DNA of 24,841 nucleotides from contig CAWCON010000002.1 in NCBI GenBank assembly GCA_963797185.1, positions 1 through 24,841 of the forward strand. Direction: 5' to 3'. Under the pieces are notes generated by a model. It worked only from the letters and a program-made list of their open reading frames with translations, ran no database searches and was not told the origin of the DNA. Shown in pieces: positions 5,870 to 15,236 of this stretch (position 1 is its first letter; every line of letters starts with the position of its first letter). Both the position numbers and the translations under genes were made by a program. This DNA is from CAWCON01 sp963797185. Its GTDB lineage: Bacteria; Patescibacteriota; Saccharimonadia; Saccharimonadales; UBA4665.

Positions 5870-8800
5870 ATGAAGAACCTAATAATTAATATCAGCAGAA
5901 AGAAAACTCTAACGGTTTTTATAACGGTTCTCGCTTTCGTTGTCATCGCACTTGGGATGCATAGCGCCAAAGCATATGCTTGCAGCTATCCTGCGACGGA
6001 TTGTGGGTATTTTACTGGTAGCTCATACCCATCGAGTGGCGATAAGGTGTTCCAATGTGGAATACCAACCGATATAACCACGGTTGACGAGTTTACGACC
6101 GCAGTTGATAACTGGGCATACGGTAACGATATACCATACGGTATTAGCGAAACCGGCAATCCGGAAGACCTAAGCACTCCAGTCGCTGCCCCACAAACTC
6201 CACCCTGTTTAAACTTTTATTCTACGCAAACTCAGCTTACGAACGAATATGAAGCGGGTGCGCGATTTATTATTTTAACAATGGATAATGTTACGAACGG
6301 CAACGGTGTATATAACACCGATTTTCCGGCACAACCACCCACGGCGCATTATATATCCCAATTCAATACGACGATGAGTTACTTCGCCAATCCGACGGCT
6401 CAAGGTGTACCTGCCAGTGACTTTTATGTTCAGTTTGGCACAAACCTAAACGCTCTTACTGGTGACCAGAATTCAGGCATTTATGGCCAAAATCCACAAA
6501 CTATCGCGGATCAGCTTGGTGAGGATAACACTGCATATGAAGACAGCACATCCCCAGACGTGATGCACATAGCATATGCCGACGTAGATCCAAGTACGCC
6601 ATTAATTTACTTTCATGAAATTGTTGATGGACAATCGTATGAGTACTATATCAAGATCGATTGCGGCAACCCGGTCGGTGATCTTAATTTGCCCCAACAA
6701 CCCCCATGTCAATACAACCCAGCAATCCCGGCCGATAGTGACCAGTGTATTATCATTGCAAATGCAAAGTGCACCTCAAATAACACGAGTGCTGTCATAA
6801 CCGGGGATGCGTATTTCCCGAGCGGGGTAAATTATGTGACAGTCACAGTCTCGGGTAATAGCTGGAACGACAGTCAAAATAATAGTCCGGGTGATTCCTC
6901 GCCGTTCCCGTTTACATTTAATGCAACTGGTCATGTAGCCTCAGGAGGGACTACTTTTCAATTAACCGAAATAGACAATATATATCACTATAACGTGTCC
7001 ATATCATGCGCAGGATCTGGTGGTGGCGGACCAAGTGCTTGTACGACACAGTTTGGTCAGCAGGGAACTGTTGGTCCTCAAAATACTACTATAACCGCTA
7101 CGTACCCGACCTACACTAAGGTTGGTGCTAGATGGGTTGCCACAACAGGATCGACGTCAGTTACTGGTACGCTTAGCTCTGCCAATATAACCGCTAACTA
7201 TCAGGATGGATCTCCACCAGCTTCTGTGCCGGTGTCGATGCCCGCCGGGACATTTGATGCTGGAGCATACTACGGCTTTCAAACAGTTACTTTTAGTGGT
7301 ACTGCAACTTACACAGGAAGGTATAGTGTATCTGCAACGGGTTCTAGCGGACAACCAGTAACAGAATCAGGGACCGCGTCACAAACAACCAACCCAACAA
7401 TTACGCCAAATACTATACAGCCTGTAATCTGCGGTACGCTTAGCTGCACAATGAACTTGTATCCGGCAAGTGGAGAATTCGGAACAGGTAGAGACTATGA
7501 AACTAAGGTTCAAATTAGTTATGCTCGTGGTAGTAATAGCAGTGATAATATCGCTGAATATGGTGGTCGACCTTACGGTAATCCGGCAAATGATGATTTT
7601 GCTGTCTGGTCCAACGGCCCATTCTCTGGACTTGATACTGATGGCTATGTTACTGATAATGCAACCGATAACGTTTTGCCGCCTACCGTTTTGGCACAGG
7701 AGCCCAATACTCCTACAGGTGAGACGATGACTGATAACGTCGGTGGTACATCGGTAACGTTTGATTCTACGATAGTCAATGGTCAGTATCCGGCAGCCAC
7801 AGCCGCTGGTTATGAAATTTACGGGAACCTAACGGGACCCAATAACTCGCCTCCTGCAATGACGCCTACGTCAATCAGTGTAAGTCCATGCCAAACCGCT
7901 GTGCAGGTCTTAAACCAACCGTATACACAAGTAAATGGTAGTGATGTTATTGCTGGCGCCGGCTTTGAAAGTTCTACCACGAGCACCTGCAATCTTAATC
8001 CAAGTGCGAGTATTTATGGTTGGAATGCCAATGATGGTTCAACTGAGCCTCCAACAACTGATTACAATAATGGCTCTGGGACTACGTTAGGGGCGTTAGC
8101 ACTGGGGGTTGTTAATGGTTTTGTGAGTGGGCAGGGTGCCAGTCCTTTGTCTGCACCTGATACGGCTACTTTTTCCAATGTGGCGGGGGTCGTGGATGTC
8201 GCCGCTGGGCAAGACGGTGGTGGCGCTGGCTGGGCACCATGCCAGCTTGATTATTGGGATGATCACCCCGCTAATTACACTACTGGCTTTAACCCTGGCA
8301 CCCTTGGTAGTACCGGTGGCGTAGTATATGCTAACGAGCCTAGCGGTCTCGTTATAGGGCAGACAACTATCACTAAGTCTGTTGTGCTATTTGTGAATGG
8401 GAATGTCTTTATTAACGGCGATATTCAATATGGCAGCCAACCGACTTCGGGCGCGGTCACTGGGTTGCCTTCACTTATAATAGTAACCAATGGGAATATC
8501 TATATTGCCCCCAATGTTGGCGAGGTTGACGGCATTTATATTGCTCAAGGAACTAGTGGCAATAATAATACGGGCTATATAGCAGATTGCACGAATACTC
8601 AAAATGACGACCCCCCAGTGTTTGCCGGCGTTTCGGCTTGTAGCAACAACTCATTGCTTATACGAGGCTCTTTCGTTGCAGCTCATTCTGTATACTTGTG
8701 GCGCACCGCAGGTACCGTTGGCAGTGGCAACACTAATGATCCGGTTGATTCAGCAGTGCAAGAAGAACCAGCTCAGAAGTTTGATTACAGACCAGCTGAG

Positions 8801-8887
8801 TGGTTAGCTCCTTCGCCGCTATTTATTTCCACCTCAAACCAGTCACCGGTTTACGATTCGATATCGAGTTTACCGCCAGTCCTTTAA
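5870..8887 (+). CDS. Large secreted protein of the minor-pilin operon, candidate pilus tip/adhesin
   Basis: 1005 residues. A signal peptide (basic ISRKK, hydrophobic stretch to about residue 30, then SAKA before the mature chain) marks it for export. The mature protein is rich in Asn, Thr, Ser, Gly, Pro and Tyr with scattered Cys, as in extracellular beta-rich proteins. A Gly-rich linker (GSGGGGPS) lies near 383-390. The C-terminal part (about 835-935) alternates VNGN, INGD and TNGN motifs with beta strands, resembling the beta-helical C-terminal regions found in some T4P-associated proteins. The last residues carry FDYRPAEWL. It sits just before four minor-pilin genes, a position analogous to PilY1 in Gram-negative loci although the sequence is not recognisably PilY1. 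Function as tip or adhesive subunit is inferred. Confidence 0.75.
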   Translation: MKNLIINISRKKTLTVFITVLAFVVIALGMHSAKAYACSYPATDCGYFTGSSYPSSGDKVFQCGIPTDITTVDEFTTAVDNWAYGNDIPYGISETGNPEDLSTPVAAPQTPPCLNFYSTQTQLTNEYEAGARFIILTMDNVTNGNGVYNTDFPAQPPTAHYISQFNTTMSYFANPTAQGVPASDFYVQFGTNLNALTGDQNSGIYGQNPQTIADQLGEDNTAYEDSTSPDVMHIAYADVDPSTPLIYFHEIVDGQSYEYYIKIDCGNPVGDLNLPQQPPCQYNPAIPADSDQCIIIANAKCTSNNTSAVITGDAYFPSGVNYVTVTVSGNSWNDSQNNSPGDSSPFPFTFNATGHVASGGTTFQLTEIDNIYHYNVSISCAGSGGGGPSACTTQFGQQGTVGPQNTTITATYPTYTKVGARWVATTGSTSVTGTLSSANITANYQDGSPPASVPVSMPAGTFDAGAYYGFQTVTFSGTATYTGRYSVSATGSSGQPVTESGTASQTTNPTITPNTIQPVICGTLSCTMNLYPASGEFGTGRDYETKVQISYARGSNSSDNIAEYGGRPYGNPANDDFAVWSNGPFSGLDTDGYVTDNATDNVLPPTVLAQEPNTPTGETMTDNVGGTSVTFDSTIVNGQYPAATAAGYEIYGNLTGPNNSPPAMTPTSISVSPCQTAVQVLNQPYTQVNGSDVIAGAGFESSTTSTCNLNPSASIYGWNANDGSTEPPTTDYNNGSGTTLGALALGVVNGFVSGQGASPLSAPDTATFSNVAGVVDVAAGQDGGGAGWAPCQLDYWDDHPANYTTGFNPGTLGSTGGVVYANEPSGLVIGQTTITKSVVLFVNGNVFINGDIQYGSQPTSGAVTGLPSLIIVTNGNIYIAPNVGEVDGIYIAQGTSGNNNTGYIADCTNTQNDDPPVFAGVSACSNNSLLIRGSFVAAHSVYLWRTAGTVGSGNTNDPVDSAVQEEPAQKFDYRPAEWLAPSPLFISTSNQSPVYDSISSLPPVL

Positions 8888-8914
8888 AGCCGTGCCATGA
8901 CCACTTAACGCTTA

Positions 8915-8923
8915 TGCTATACT
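8915..8923 (+). promoter_or_regulatory. Extended -10 promoter TGC-TATACT before the first minor pilin
   Basis: TGC-TATACT ends seven bases before the ATG at 8931. It lies in the 43-bp gap after the large secreted gene and suggests that the minor pilins can be transcribed independently, with essentially no leader. Confidence 0.55.
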
Positions 8924-8930
8924 AAGTTTT

Positions 8931-9863
8931 ATGAACAGGGGTCCCAAGGCAGAAGTGATTGGCGGCTTTACTATTATTGAAGTGCTGATTGTCCTAGCTG
9001 TTACGATATTCTTATTTTTTGTTGCTGCGCTTACTATCTCTGGCAAGCAAGATACTACTGAATTTAACCAGGCATCGAACGAGCTGCAATCATATCTACA
9101 GCAGATTATTGATAGTGTTCAGAATGGCTCTTATACTAACAACGAAAACTTCATATGCAACGCTGGTATTTCCGCGCCACCTACGATAGTCCCGGGTTCG
9201 GGCGTTACAATTGGTAGCAACACAGGGTGTATCTTCTTAGGAAAAGACGTTCAGTTTGCGGTAACGGATAATGCTAGTTCAACGTATAAGTCTCAACTTA
9301 TTTATACTTACCCCATTGTTGGTAACCGACTCAGTAGCTCTAACTTACCATCACAGAATTTATTAGACGCGAATCCCGTTATATTGGCAGTAGGTGATAC
9401 TCCTAAGTCCGAGGAGAATGCATCTTTGGAGTATGGTTTAGAGTTTGCATGCCAGCATGCCATTATGTATTACACCGCTATCCCATCGGCTGGCACGAGC
9501 CCTTGCCGTTCACCTGGAGCTGGTATCTATATTGGCGCATTCGGATTTGCAACCAACACACCTGATTCGACTAGCTCTGGGCCAAGTGGTGACTCAGATG
9601 CGTCACAGGCCGTCAGTTTAGTGGCGTTTGATAATACCAATTTGGGCGATACTCCTCAGCTGAATATTAGTAATGTTAATCATGATTTTGGTATTTACGA
9701 AAGCTCTGGTGGAACGAGTGACGTCATAGTTAGTCCGGCAGGCGGGATACTGATGTGCCTAAAAAGTGGTGGGACGAACGAGTCTGCCTTACTCTCGGTC
9801 GGTGAGAGTAACCAGGCTCTGAGTATAAGCATTAATGTAATAGAGAATAGCAAAACATGTTAA
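8931..9863 (+). CDS. Minor pilin, FimT/GspH-like
   Basis: 310 residues. The leader ends at Gly12 and is followed by FTIIEVLIVL, a class III prepilin site with Phe at +1 and Glu at +5 (Glu17), then the hydrophobic helix that anchors the subunit before polymerisation. The globular part is long for a pilin. Its end (SPAGGILMCLKS and a final Cys) resembles the C-terminal part of FimT/GspH proteins. It is the first of four overlapping or closely spaced pilin genes, matching the GspH-I-J-K order of pilus-tip complexes. PilD at 20058 is the likely processing enzyme. Assignment to H rests on gene order and overall form. Confidence 0.85.
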   Translation: MNRGPKAEVIGGFTIIEVLIVLAVTIFLFFVAALTISGKQDTTEFNQASNELQSYLQQIIDSVQNGSYTNNENFICNAGISAPPTIVPGSGVTIGSNTGCIFLGKDVQFAVTDNASSTYKSQLIYTYPIVGNRLSSSNLPSQNLLDANPVILAVGDTPKSEENASLEYGLEFACQHAIMYYTAIPSAGTSPCRSPGAGIYIGAFGFATNTPDSTSSGPSGDSDASQAVSLVAFDNTNLGDTPQLNISNVNHDFGIYESSGGTSDVIVSPAGGILMCLKSGGTNESALLSVGESNQALSISINVIENSKTC

Positions 9864-10510
9864 TCAGAAAACACATATCCAAGCTTAATACGGTAGGCGA
9901 TACTTTGGTTGAAGTTTTGCTTTGTGTGGCGATCATTGCTCTTGTGTTAGCAGCTGGGTATGTTACTACCAATAAAAGCTTAACGGCAGAACGGTTAGCC
10001 GAAGAAAGAGCTCAAGCTCTACAAATAGCGCAAGGTCAACTTGAGGCATTAGTCTACTCAGTTAATAATAATCAGAACTATTTAAATTCTTCGGTCGCAA
10101 ATTTTCCATTCTGCTTTGATCCCTATACCACCGATGCCGGTGCTATTCCTCCGGTGTATACAACCCCACTTGCCGGCAGTACTCCATATAATGGTTGCTA
10201 CTTTGACAGGGCCGGCAATTTACTCAACCCCCAGGCCGCTAATAGCGCCGGTATCCTATTTGGGACTTTCCAGGTTTTGATTGTTAATGATCCGTCGACG
10301 TATGATCAGAGTCTGTTATCGTCAAATAATTGTAATGATTTTTCCTCTCCAACGCTCATGGATCACGATGATTTCCAGAACAGCAATACTAATGGGCAAG
10401 TTGCTATTGTAGTACAGTGGCCAACAGCTACCGGGACGCTTGCTGATCATGGACAGAATAATGCCGAAGGGTCTTGTGATAATTTGGAACTTGTTTATAG
10501 GGCTAGCTAA
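9857..10510 (+). CDS. Minor pilin, PilV/GspI-like
   Basis: 217 residues. The start overlaps the previous stop by 7 bases (ATGTTAA), implying translational coupling. The prepilin site is TVG|DTLVEVLL: Gly14 at -1, Glu19 at +5, but Asp at +1 where Phe is usual. The helix then carries a Glu- and Gln-rich stretch (AERLAEERAQALQIAQGQLE), like the ASRAQQLA-type region of PilV/GspI proteins. Cys-containing loops in the globular part suggest disulfides. Second in the H-I-J-K order. Confidence 0.85.
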   Translation: MLIRKHISKLNTVGDTLVEVLLCVAIIALVLAAGYVTTNKSLTAERLAEERAQALQIAQGQLEALVYSVNNNQNYLNSSVANFPFCFDPYTTDAGAIPPVYTTPLAGSTPYNGCYFDRAGNLLNPQAANSAGILFGTFQVLIVNDPSTYDQSLLSSNNCNDFSSPTLMDHDDFQNSNTNGQVAIVVQWPTATGTLADHGQNNAEGSCDNLELVYRAS

Positions 10511-11250
10511 TGAATATAAAAAACACTTCACGGCCAAAAGTAATGAACAACACAAAGGGTTTTACAATTATTGAACTAATGATTGCGACGGTAGTGATGT
10601 CACTTATATTATTACTGCTGACAACCGGTGTTCTCCAGATTACCAACGGCTATTACGAAGGAATAACCGCTACAAATACTCAAAATGCTGCTCGTAATAT
10701 CATCAATACCATAAGCCAATCATTGCAATTTCAAGGAGTTCCATTTAATCCTGGAACAATGATTTCCCCTACACAATATCCGGTTGCCGGGAAGATGTAT
10801 TACTTCTGTATTGGTAATCAAGAGTATATATACCAAATAGGTTATGAAACCGTAAAACCGAGTCAGACACCCACGAGCGTGCAGGCTTACCATGGCTTTG
10901 TACTCCAAACCGAGCCGCACTGCATAGTTCCCCCATCCAATTACTTGCAGCAGCAGACACTGCCGTCTGGTGCGACAGATTTTCTCAGTCCTTCCATGAG
11001 GCTCTCTACTCTAGAGGTTACCGCTTTAACTAATCTGCCAAACACTGATAATGATCAGCAATTATATGAAATCGATGTGCAAGTTACCTATGGTGACGAT
11101 AGTGTTTTATTTGATCCAGGAGACAGCACAAACCCGTCTAATAATATAGATACCTCATGTAGTGATACCGGCGCCACGAACGTGTCAACGGTCTTCTGCT
11201 CGACTGCTGATCTTCATACGGTTGTTGACCGAAGGGTATATACTCAATAA
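10510..11250 (+). CDS. Minor pilin, PilW/GspJ-like
   Basis: 246 residues. The start overlaps the preceding stop in TAATG. The prepilin site is NNTKG|FTIIELMIA with Gly17 at -1 and Glu22 at +5. An internal Met12 would give a shorter leader, but the TAATG coupling favours the longer one. The N-terminal helix and the following QNAARNIINTISQSLQF segment are typical of PilW/GspJ. Third pilin of the set. Confidence 0.85.
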   Translation: MNIKNTSRPKVMNNTKGFTIIELMIATVVMSLILLLLTTGVLQITNGYYEGITATNTQNAARNIINTISQSLQFQGVPFNPGTMISPTQYPVAGKMYYFCIGNQEYIYQIGYETVKPSQTPTSVQAYHGFVLQTEPHCIVPPSNYLQQQTLPSGATDFLSPSMRLSTLEVTALTNLPNTDNDQQLYEIDVQVTYGDDSVLFDPGDSTNPSNNIDTSCSDTGATNVSTVFCSTADLHTVVDRRVYTQ

Positions 11251-11266
11251 AATAAGGGTAGGCAGA

Positions 11267-12397
11267 ATGAGACAACAAAGACCAACAACATTGGCTAGCG
11301 ACGAGAAGGGAATGGCGTCGATCATGATAACTCTTATATTCATGATTGTCATTAGTTTGATTGTGCTTGGTTTTGCTCAAATAGCCCGCCGAGAACAAAC
11401 AGAATCATTAGACCGAGAACTCAGTACGCAGGCATTTTATGCTGCTGAAAGTGGCATAAATGATACCTATAATGCTATTACGGCTTATGAGGATACTAAC
11501 CCTAATACTCCCGTACAAGCCCGGACTACGTGTAACCCTACAACCGGAGAATACCCTGACACACAGGCTGGTTTAAACTCAGCCGTTAGCCTCACTTGCT
11601 TGCTCGTTAATCCATGCCCAACGTCACTATATTTTCCAACGGTTGGTAGTAGTGGTAAGATTACCGTGATAGAGGGAGAAACGGGTACGGTTTGTTCAAC
11701 TACTCCAGCTCAGATAAACTCCGTGACTATTAGCTGGCAGCCAACTGATGCCTCGGGCACGACAAACTACTCAACTTGTGTCGGGCATATTGCCAACGAA
11801 CCTGCCGCTGATTACACCTGTCCGGCCGCCGTTCTCCAAGTTGATATCGTGAAGGAAGGGTCTAACGGTAGTTCGTTAACTACTTATCTAACCCCGACAG
11901 TTAACGCGTCATCAGGGCCTCTCCATATAACTGCAATTCCTAACGCAGCACAAAATAATAGCTATCCGAATGAGTCATGTACCGCGAATCCAACCTCGGG
12001 TTTAGCATGTAGTGCCACACTAGATTTTGATAATACTCCGGCGTTGACCTTTGACCCAGCTAACCCTGCTTACTATCTAAGAATATTTCCGGTTTCGGAT
12101 AATGCGACCACAGCTTTATCAATATCAGCAACTTGTGGCGGGTTGAGTTCTGCTTGTCTACTTACCAATGATCAGGTAATTATTGACGCAACTGCTCAAG
12201 CTAGCGGTGTTCTACGACGTGTGCAGGCTCGTGTACCAGTTTTTGCCGATGACACCAGTATGAATCCAGCTAGTCCTCTTGCGACTGGTGACTCTAGTTG
12301 TCAGCAGTATTACGTTAATGCAAATACTAATCAGTCTTTTGCTGGCCCGTATGTCGGAAGTGCTCCGAGCGGTAGTGGTTGTCAGCCAACTCCGTAA
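11267..12397 (+). CDS. Minor pilin, PilX/GspK-like
   Basis: 376 residues from the ATG at 11267; the open frame extends back to 11162 but that part lies inside the PilW-like gene, and a purine-rich AAGGGTAGG precedes 11267. The site is DEKG|MASIMITLIFMIV: Gly15 at -1 but Met at +1 and no Glu at +5. Loss of Glu5 is a known feature of GspK, the tip pseudopilin, and PilX_N-type starts look similar. The segment FYAAESGINDTYNAI is the PilX/GspK hallmark. Large size also fits the K position. Last gene of the surface operon. Confidence 0.85.
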   Translation: MRQQRPTTLASDEKGMASIMITLIFMIVISLIVLGFAQIARREQTESLDRELSTQAFYAAESGINDTYNAITAYEDTNPNTPVQARTTCNPTTGEYPDTQAGLNSAVSLTCLLVNPCPTSLYFPTVGSSGKITVIEGETGTVCSTTPAQINSVTISWQPTDASGTTNYSTCVGHIANEPAADYTCPAAVLQVDIVKEGSNGSSLTTYLTPTVNASSGPLHITAIPNAAQNNSYPNESCTANPTSGLACSATLDFDNTPALTFDPANPAYYLRIFPVSDNATTALSISATCGGLSSACLLTNDQVIIDATAQASGVLRRVQARVPVFADDTSMNPASPLATGDSSCQQYYVNANTNQSFAGPYVGSAPSGSGCQPTP

Positions 12398-12523
12398 GTC
12401 TTTTATGACGAAGTTTAATAGATCAGATTGATTCAAACTTTTTTGATATTTTCTGCTTAATTTTTATAGCATTAACGGTATACTATTGGTTGATGAAGAA
12501 TATAGTTTATAAGATAAAGGTTA

Positions 12524-12532
12524 TGCTATAAT
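12524..12532 (+). promoter_or_regulatory. Extended -10 promoter TGC-TATAAT of the pilM operon
   Basis: A full-consensus extended -10 ends nine bases before the ATG of pilM. A GGGG lies in the gap, but a transcript starting at the expected position would not contain it. The 144-bp gap upstream also holds a second TATACT-like box near 12479. Confidence 0.6.
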
Positions 12533-12541
12533 TGGGGCAAT

Positions 12542-13582
12542 ATGAGTTTGCTGAGTGGGGTATCAGATTTTTTCGGGCTAGATATTGGCACAACAGCAGT
12601 CCGGCTTGTCCAGCTACGGGGCAATGGTCCGGTCAAATCGCTGGTGAAATATGCCTACGTACCGATTGATAATAAGACTGTTCAGGGTGATTCGAGCAAT
12701 GAGCAAAAAAGGCTGGCTCATACGATCAACGAATTGGTCTCGCAGGCTCGGATGACGACGCGCAATGTAGCTGTTGGACTTCCATCACAGAGAGTATTTA
12801 CCACACTTGTAGATATAGAACGTTTACCGAAAAACGAGCTTGGAAAGGCGATTCAGTATCAAGCCGATGCACTTATTCCAACTCCGATTAACCAATCAAA
12901 AGTAGACTGGGCACTTATTGGTGATTCACCAGTCGATAAGGCCAAGCTAGAAGTATTACTTACTAGCGTTACTAATGATTTTATTGAAGGCCGACTGGAT
13001 CTGTTGGAATCAATCGGGTTGAATGTAATAGCTTTTGAACCCGATAACCTAGCACTGACTCGGGCCCTTATACCTGAAGGATCAGCTCCACCACAAATGG
13101 TCATCGACATCGCAAGTAAAACCACTGATTTAGTTATTGCCATGAATGGACTGCCGAGACTTACCAGATCAATCCCAACTGGTACAGAAACTATTATTCG
13201 TGCTGCAGCTCAGAATCTCAATGTCAATGACAAGCAGGCCGATCAATTCGTATTTAAGTTTGGGCTTGGTAAAGACAAACTGGAAGGACAGGTATATCAG
13301 GCTATCATTACAACTATTGATCTTTTGACGACCGAGATTGACAAGTCTATTAAGTTCTTTCAAGCTCGCTATCCGCAGACAAAGCTTGATCGTATGATCG
13401 TCACTGGCACTGCAGCATCGCTACCCGAATTACCACTTTACATAGCCAATAAGTTTGGGGTTAATGTTGAAATTGGCAATGCTTGGCGCAATGTATCAAC
13501 GACACCTGATCGACAAAATGAATTACTAGCGGTCTCAAATCAATTTGGTGTGGCGGTAGGCTTAGCGGAGAGGGTAGAATGA
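12542..13582 (+). CDS. pilM: Type IV pilus assembly protein PilM, actin-like
   Basis: 346 residues. Actin-like ATPase fold: phosphate-1 motif FGLDIGTTAVRLVQL (11-25), phosphate-2-like VIDIASKTTDLVI (near 188-200) and an adenosine-type motif IVTGTAASLPEL (near 287-298). PilM is a cytosolic protein that binds the N-terminal peptide of PilN and couples the membrane platform to the motors. The first gene of the motor operon; it overlaps pilN by ATGA. Identity is very secure from sequence and context. Confidence 0.95.
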   Translation: MSLLSGVSDFFGLDIGTTAVRLVQLRGNGPVKSLVKYAYVPIDNKTVQGDSSNEQKRLAHTINELVSQARMTTRNVAVGLPSQRVFTTLVDIERLPKNELGKAIQYQADALIPTPINQSKVDWALIGDSPVDKAKLEVLLTSVTNDFIEGRLDLLESIGLNVIAFEPDNLALTRALIPEGSAPPQMVIDIASKTTDLVIAMNGLPRLTRSIPTGTETIIRAAAQNLNVNDKQADQFVFKFGLGKDKLEGQVYQAIITTIDLLTTEIDKSIKFFQARYPQTKLDRMIVTGTAASLPELPLYIANKFGVNVEIGNAWRNVSTTPDRQNELLAVSNQFGVAVGLAERVE

Positions 13583-14277
13583 TTCAATTCAATCTTTTAC
13601 CAGATGTTAAGCTGGAGTTTATAAAAATACGCCGGATTAAACATTTGGCGATGGGTATATCAACAATAGTAGTTATTGCATCTGTTTCTATATTGATCAT
13701 ACTGCTAGGCATTGTTGATGGGTTACAAAAGAGGAGCCTTGATAATCTTAATAGCAGTATCATAAGCTATACCAATAAGATAAATGGTGTGCCTAACCTC
13801 AACAAAATTCTGACAATTCAAAATCAATTGAATTCATTACCAGCTCTTGAGTCCCAGAAGCCAATTGTTTCTCCTGTTTTTGGCTATCTTAACCAAATTA
13901 CACCAAGCAATATAACCATAAGTAGTGTAAAACTTGATCTATCCAAGGGAACTATTGAGGTACAAGGAGATGCCAACAGCTTAGCGACGATAGATCAGTA
14001 TGTAGACACGTTTAAATTCACGACTTACTCAACGGGCGTCAATAAACAAACCGGAAGTGCTTTTAGTAATGTTGTCCTGAGTAGCTTTAGTGTATCAGGC
14101 CAGATATCATATGATATTCAGGCCGACTACAACGCAGCTCTCTTTAATTCTGCTGATAATACACAACTATCTGTTCCGAGTGAGATCAGTACTCGTTCTG
14201 TACTTGATCAGCCCAAGCTATTTAGCCCACAACCAGCAAGTACTACTAGCACCACAAATAATAATCAACCACAGTAG
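13579..14277 (+). CDS. pilN: Type IV pilus assembly protein PilN
   Basis: 232 residues. It begins MIQFNLLP, the conserved (I/F)NLLP peptide that docks in PilM. One transmembrane helix spans about 24-46, followed by a coiled-coil-like segment and a small alpha/beta domain (ITISSVKLDLSKGTIEVQG, about 112-130) typical of PilN. The C-terminal tail is Ser/Thr/Asn-rich and probably flexible. Its ATG overlaps the pilM stop, so synthesis is likely coupled. Confidence 0.93.
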   Translation: MIQFNLLPDVKLEFIKIRRIKHLAMGISTIVVIASVSILIILLGIVDGLQKRSLDNLNSSIISYTNKINGVPNLNKILTIQNQLNSLPALESQKPIVSPVFGYLNQITPSNITISSVKLDLSKGTIEVQGDANSLATIDQYVDTFKFTTYSTGVNKQTGSAFSNVVLSSFSVSGQISYDIQADYNAALFNSADNTQLSVPSEISTRSVLDQPKLFSPQPASTTSTTNNNQPQ

Positions 14278-14287
14278 GAATAAAAAT

Positions 14288-14974
14288 ATGGCACAAGGGA
14301 TATCATTAACCAGTAAAAGACTGAAAATCGACAAAGCCAATACGGCACTAATGGTTATTATTGGCGTTGCAGCTGCGGTTGCTGTTTTTACATTAGTTGC
14401 ATCAAAGACGCTACTAAGTCAATATAGCTACCAGAAACGGGTTATAGCCGCCAAGAACACAGCCAATAACCAGCTTATCGCCGACTATAATGCAGCTACC
14501 GGACTTGTCGGCTCGTATAAGTCTTTTGTTAATACGTCTCAGAATGTGCTTGGCGGCAACAGTGCTACGGATGGGGTAACGCCAAATGATGGCAATAATG
14601 CCACAATTATACTCGATGCTTTGCCGAGTCAATATGATTTTCCTGGCCTTGTTAGTACTATCAATAATATACTGACCAATGCCAATGTATCAATTAACGC
14701 AATTTCAGGTACCGACGAACAATTGACCGAAGGAAATGTTCAGACAAGCAGTAACCCATCAACTCAACCAATGCCTTTTGAAATTAGTGTCGACGGACCA
14801 TACGCAAACATACAAGGACTGATTAACACTCTTCAACTTTCTATCCGACCGATTAATATACAAACAATTTCATTAAGTGCTGGTACAAATAATACTTTAG
14901 CCGCTGATATTACCGCCGATACTTACTTTCAGCCGCCAAAAAACTTTTCAATAGGATCGGAAACAATTCAATGA
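14288..14974 (+). CDS. pilO: Type IV pilus assembly protein PilO
   Basis: 228 residues from the ATG at 14288; the frame extends back to 14090 inside pilN, but TAGGAA before 14288 provides a Shine-Dalgarno site and the longer start would overlap pilN by 188 bases. One transmembrane helix (about 22-43), then coiled-coil-like sequence and an extracytoplasmic domain with the PilO-like pattern FEISVDGPYANIQGLINTL (near 159-177). PilO pairs with PilN to form the alignment ring of the platform. Confidence 0.9.
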   Translation: MAQGISLTSKRLKIDKANTALMVIIGVAAAVAVFTLVASKTLLSQYSYQKRVIAAKNTANNQLIADYNAATGLVGSYKSFVNTSQNVLGGNSATDGVTPNDGNNATIILDALPSQYDFPGLVSTINNILTNANVSINAISGTDEQLTEGNVQTSSNPSTQPMPFEISVDGPYANIQGLINTLQLSIRPINIQTISLSAGTNNTLAADITADTYFQPPKNFSIGSETIQ

Positions 14975-15222
14975 AACAGAAAGATCTTCTTATTATCGGT
15001 GCGGTAGTATTGTTCAGTGCTGTCATTTCATATGTTGTGGGGACAAAGCTAATAGCGACACCGGCCGATCGGCATCAACAAGTACAGACTGTTCCGGTTA
15101 TAACAGAAAAATTTAATCAGCCAGATCCAAAATATTTTAATGCTCAAGCAGTTGACCCCACTAAGATCATCCAGATTAGCAATAACTCATCGGTGGCACA
15201 ATTTAATACGGCCGGTCAGTAA
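14971..15222 (+). CDS. Small membrane protein in the PilP position of the pilus operon
   Basis: 83 residues with one transmembrane helix (about 6-25) and a short Pro/Gln-rich outer part (motif PDPKYFNAQAVDPTKIIQI). Its ATG overlaps the pilO stop by ATGA. In Gram-negative loci this place holds PilP, a lipoprotein linking PilN/PilO to the secretin; this protein has no lipobox Cys and no PilP beta-domain, as expected if there is no secretin. It probably joins the PilNO platform. The link to PilP is by position only. Confidence 0.75.
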   Translation: MKQKDLLIIGAVVLFSAVISYVVGTKLIATPADRHQQVQTVPVITEKFNQPDPKYFNAQAVDPTKIIQISNNSSVAQFNTAGQ

Positions 15223-15236
15223 AAGGTGGCTAAAGA

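Noticed and set aside
11162..11266. The longer start of the PilX-like gene
   Set aside because: It lies almost wholly within the PilW-like gene and would put the prepilin site about 50 residues from the N-terminus, too far for a leader.
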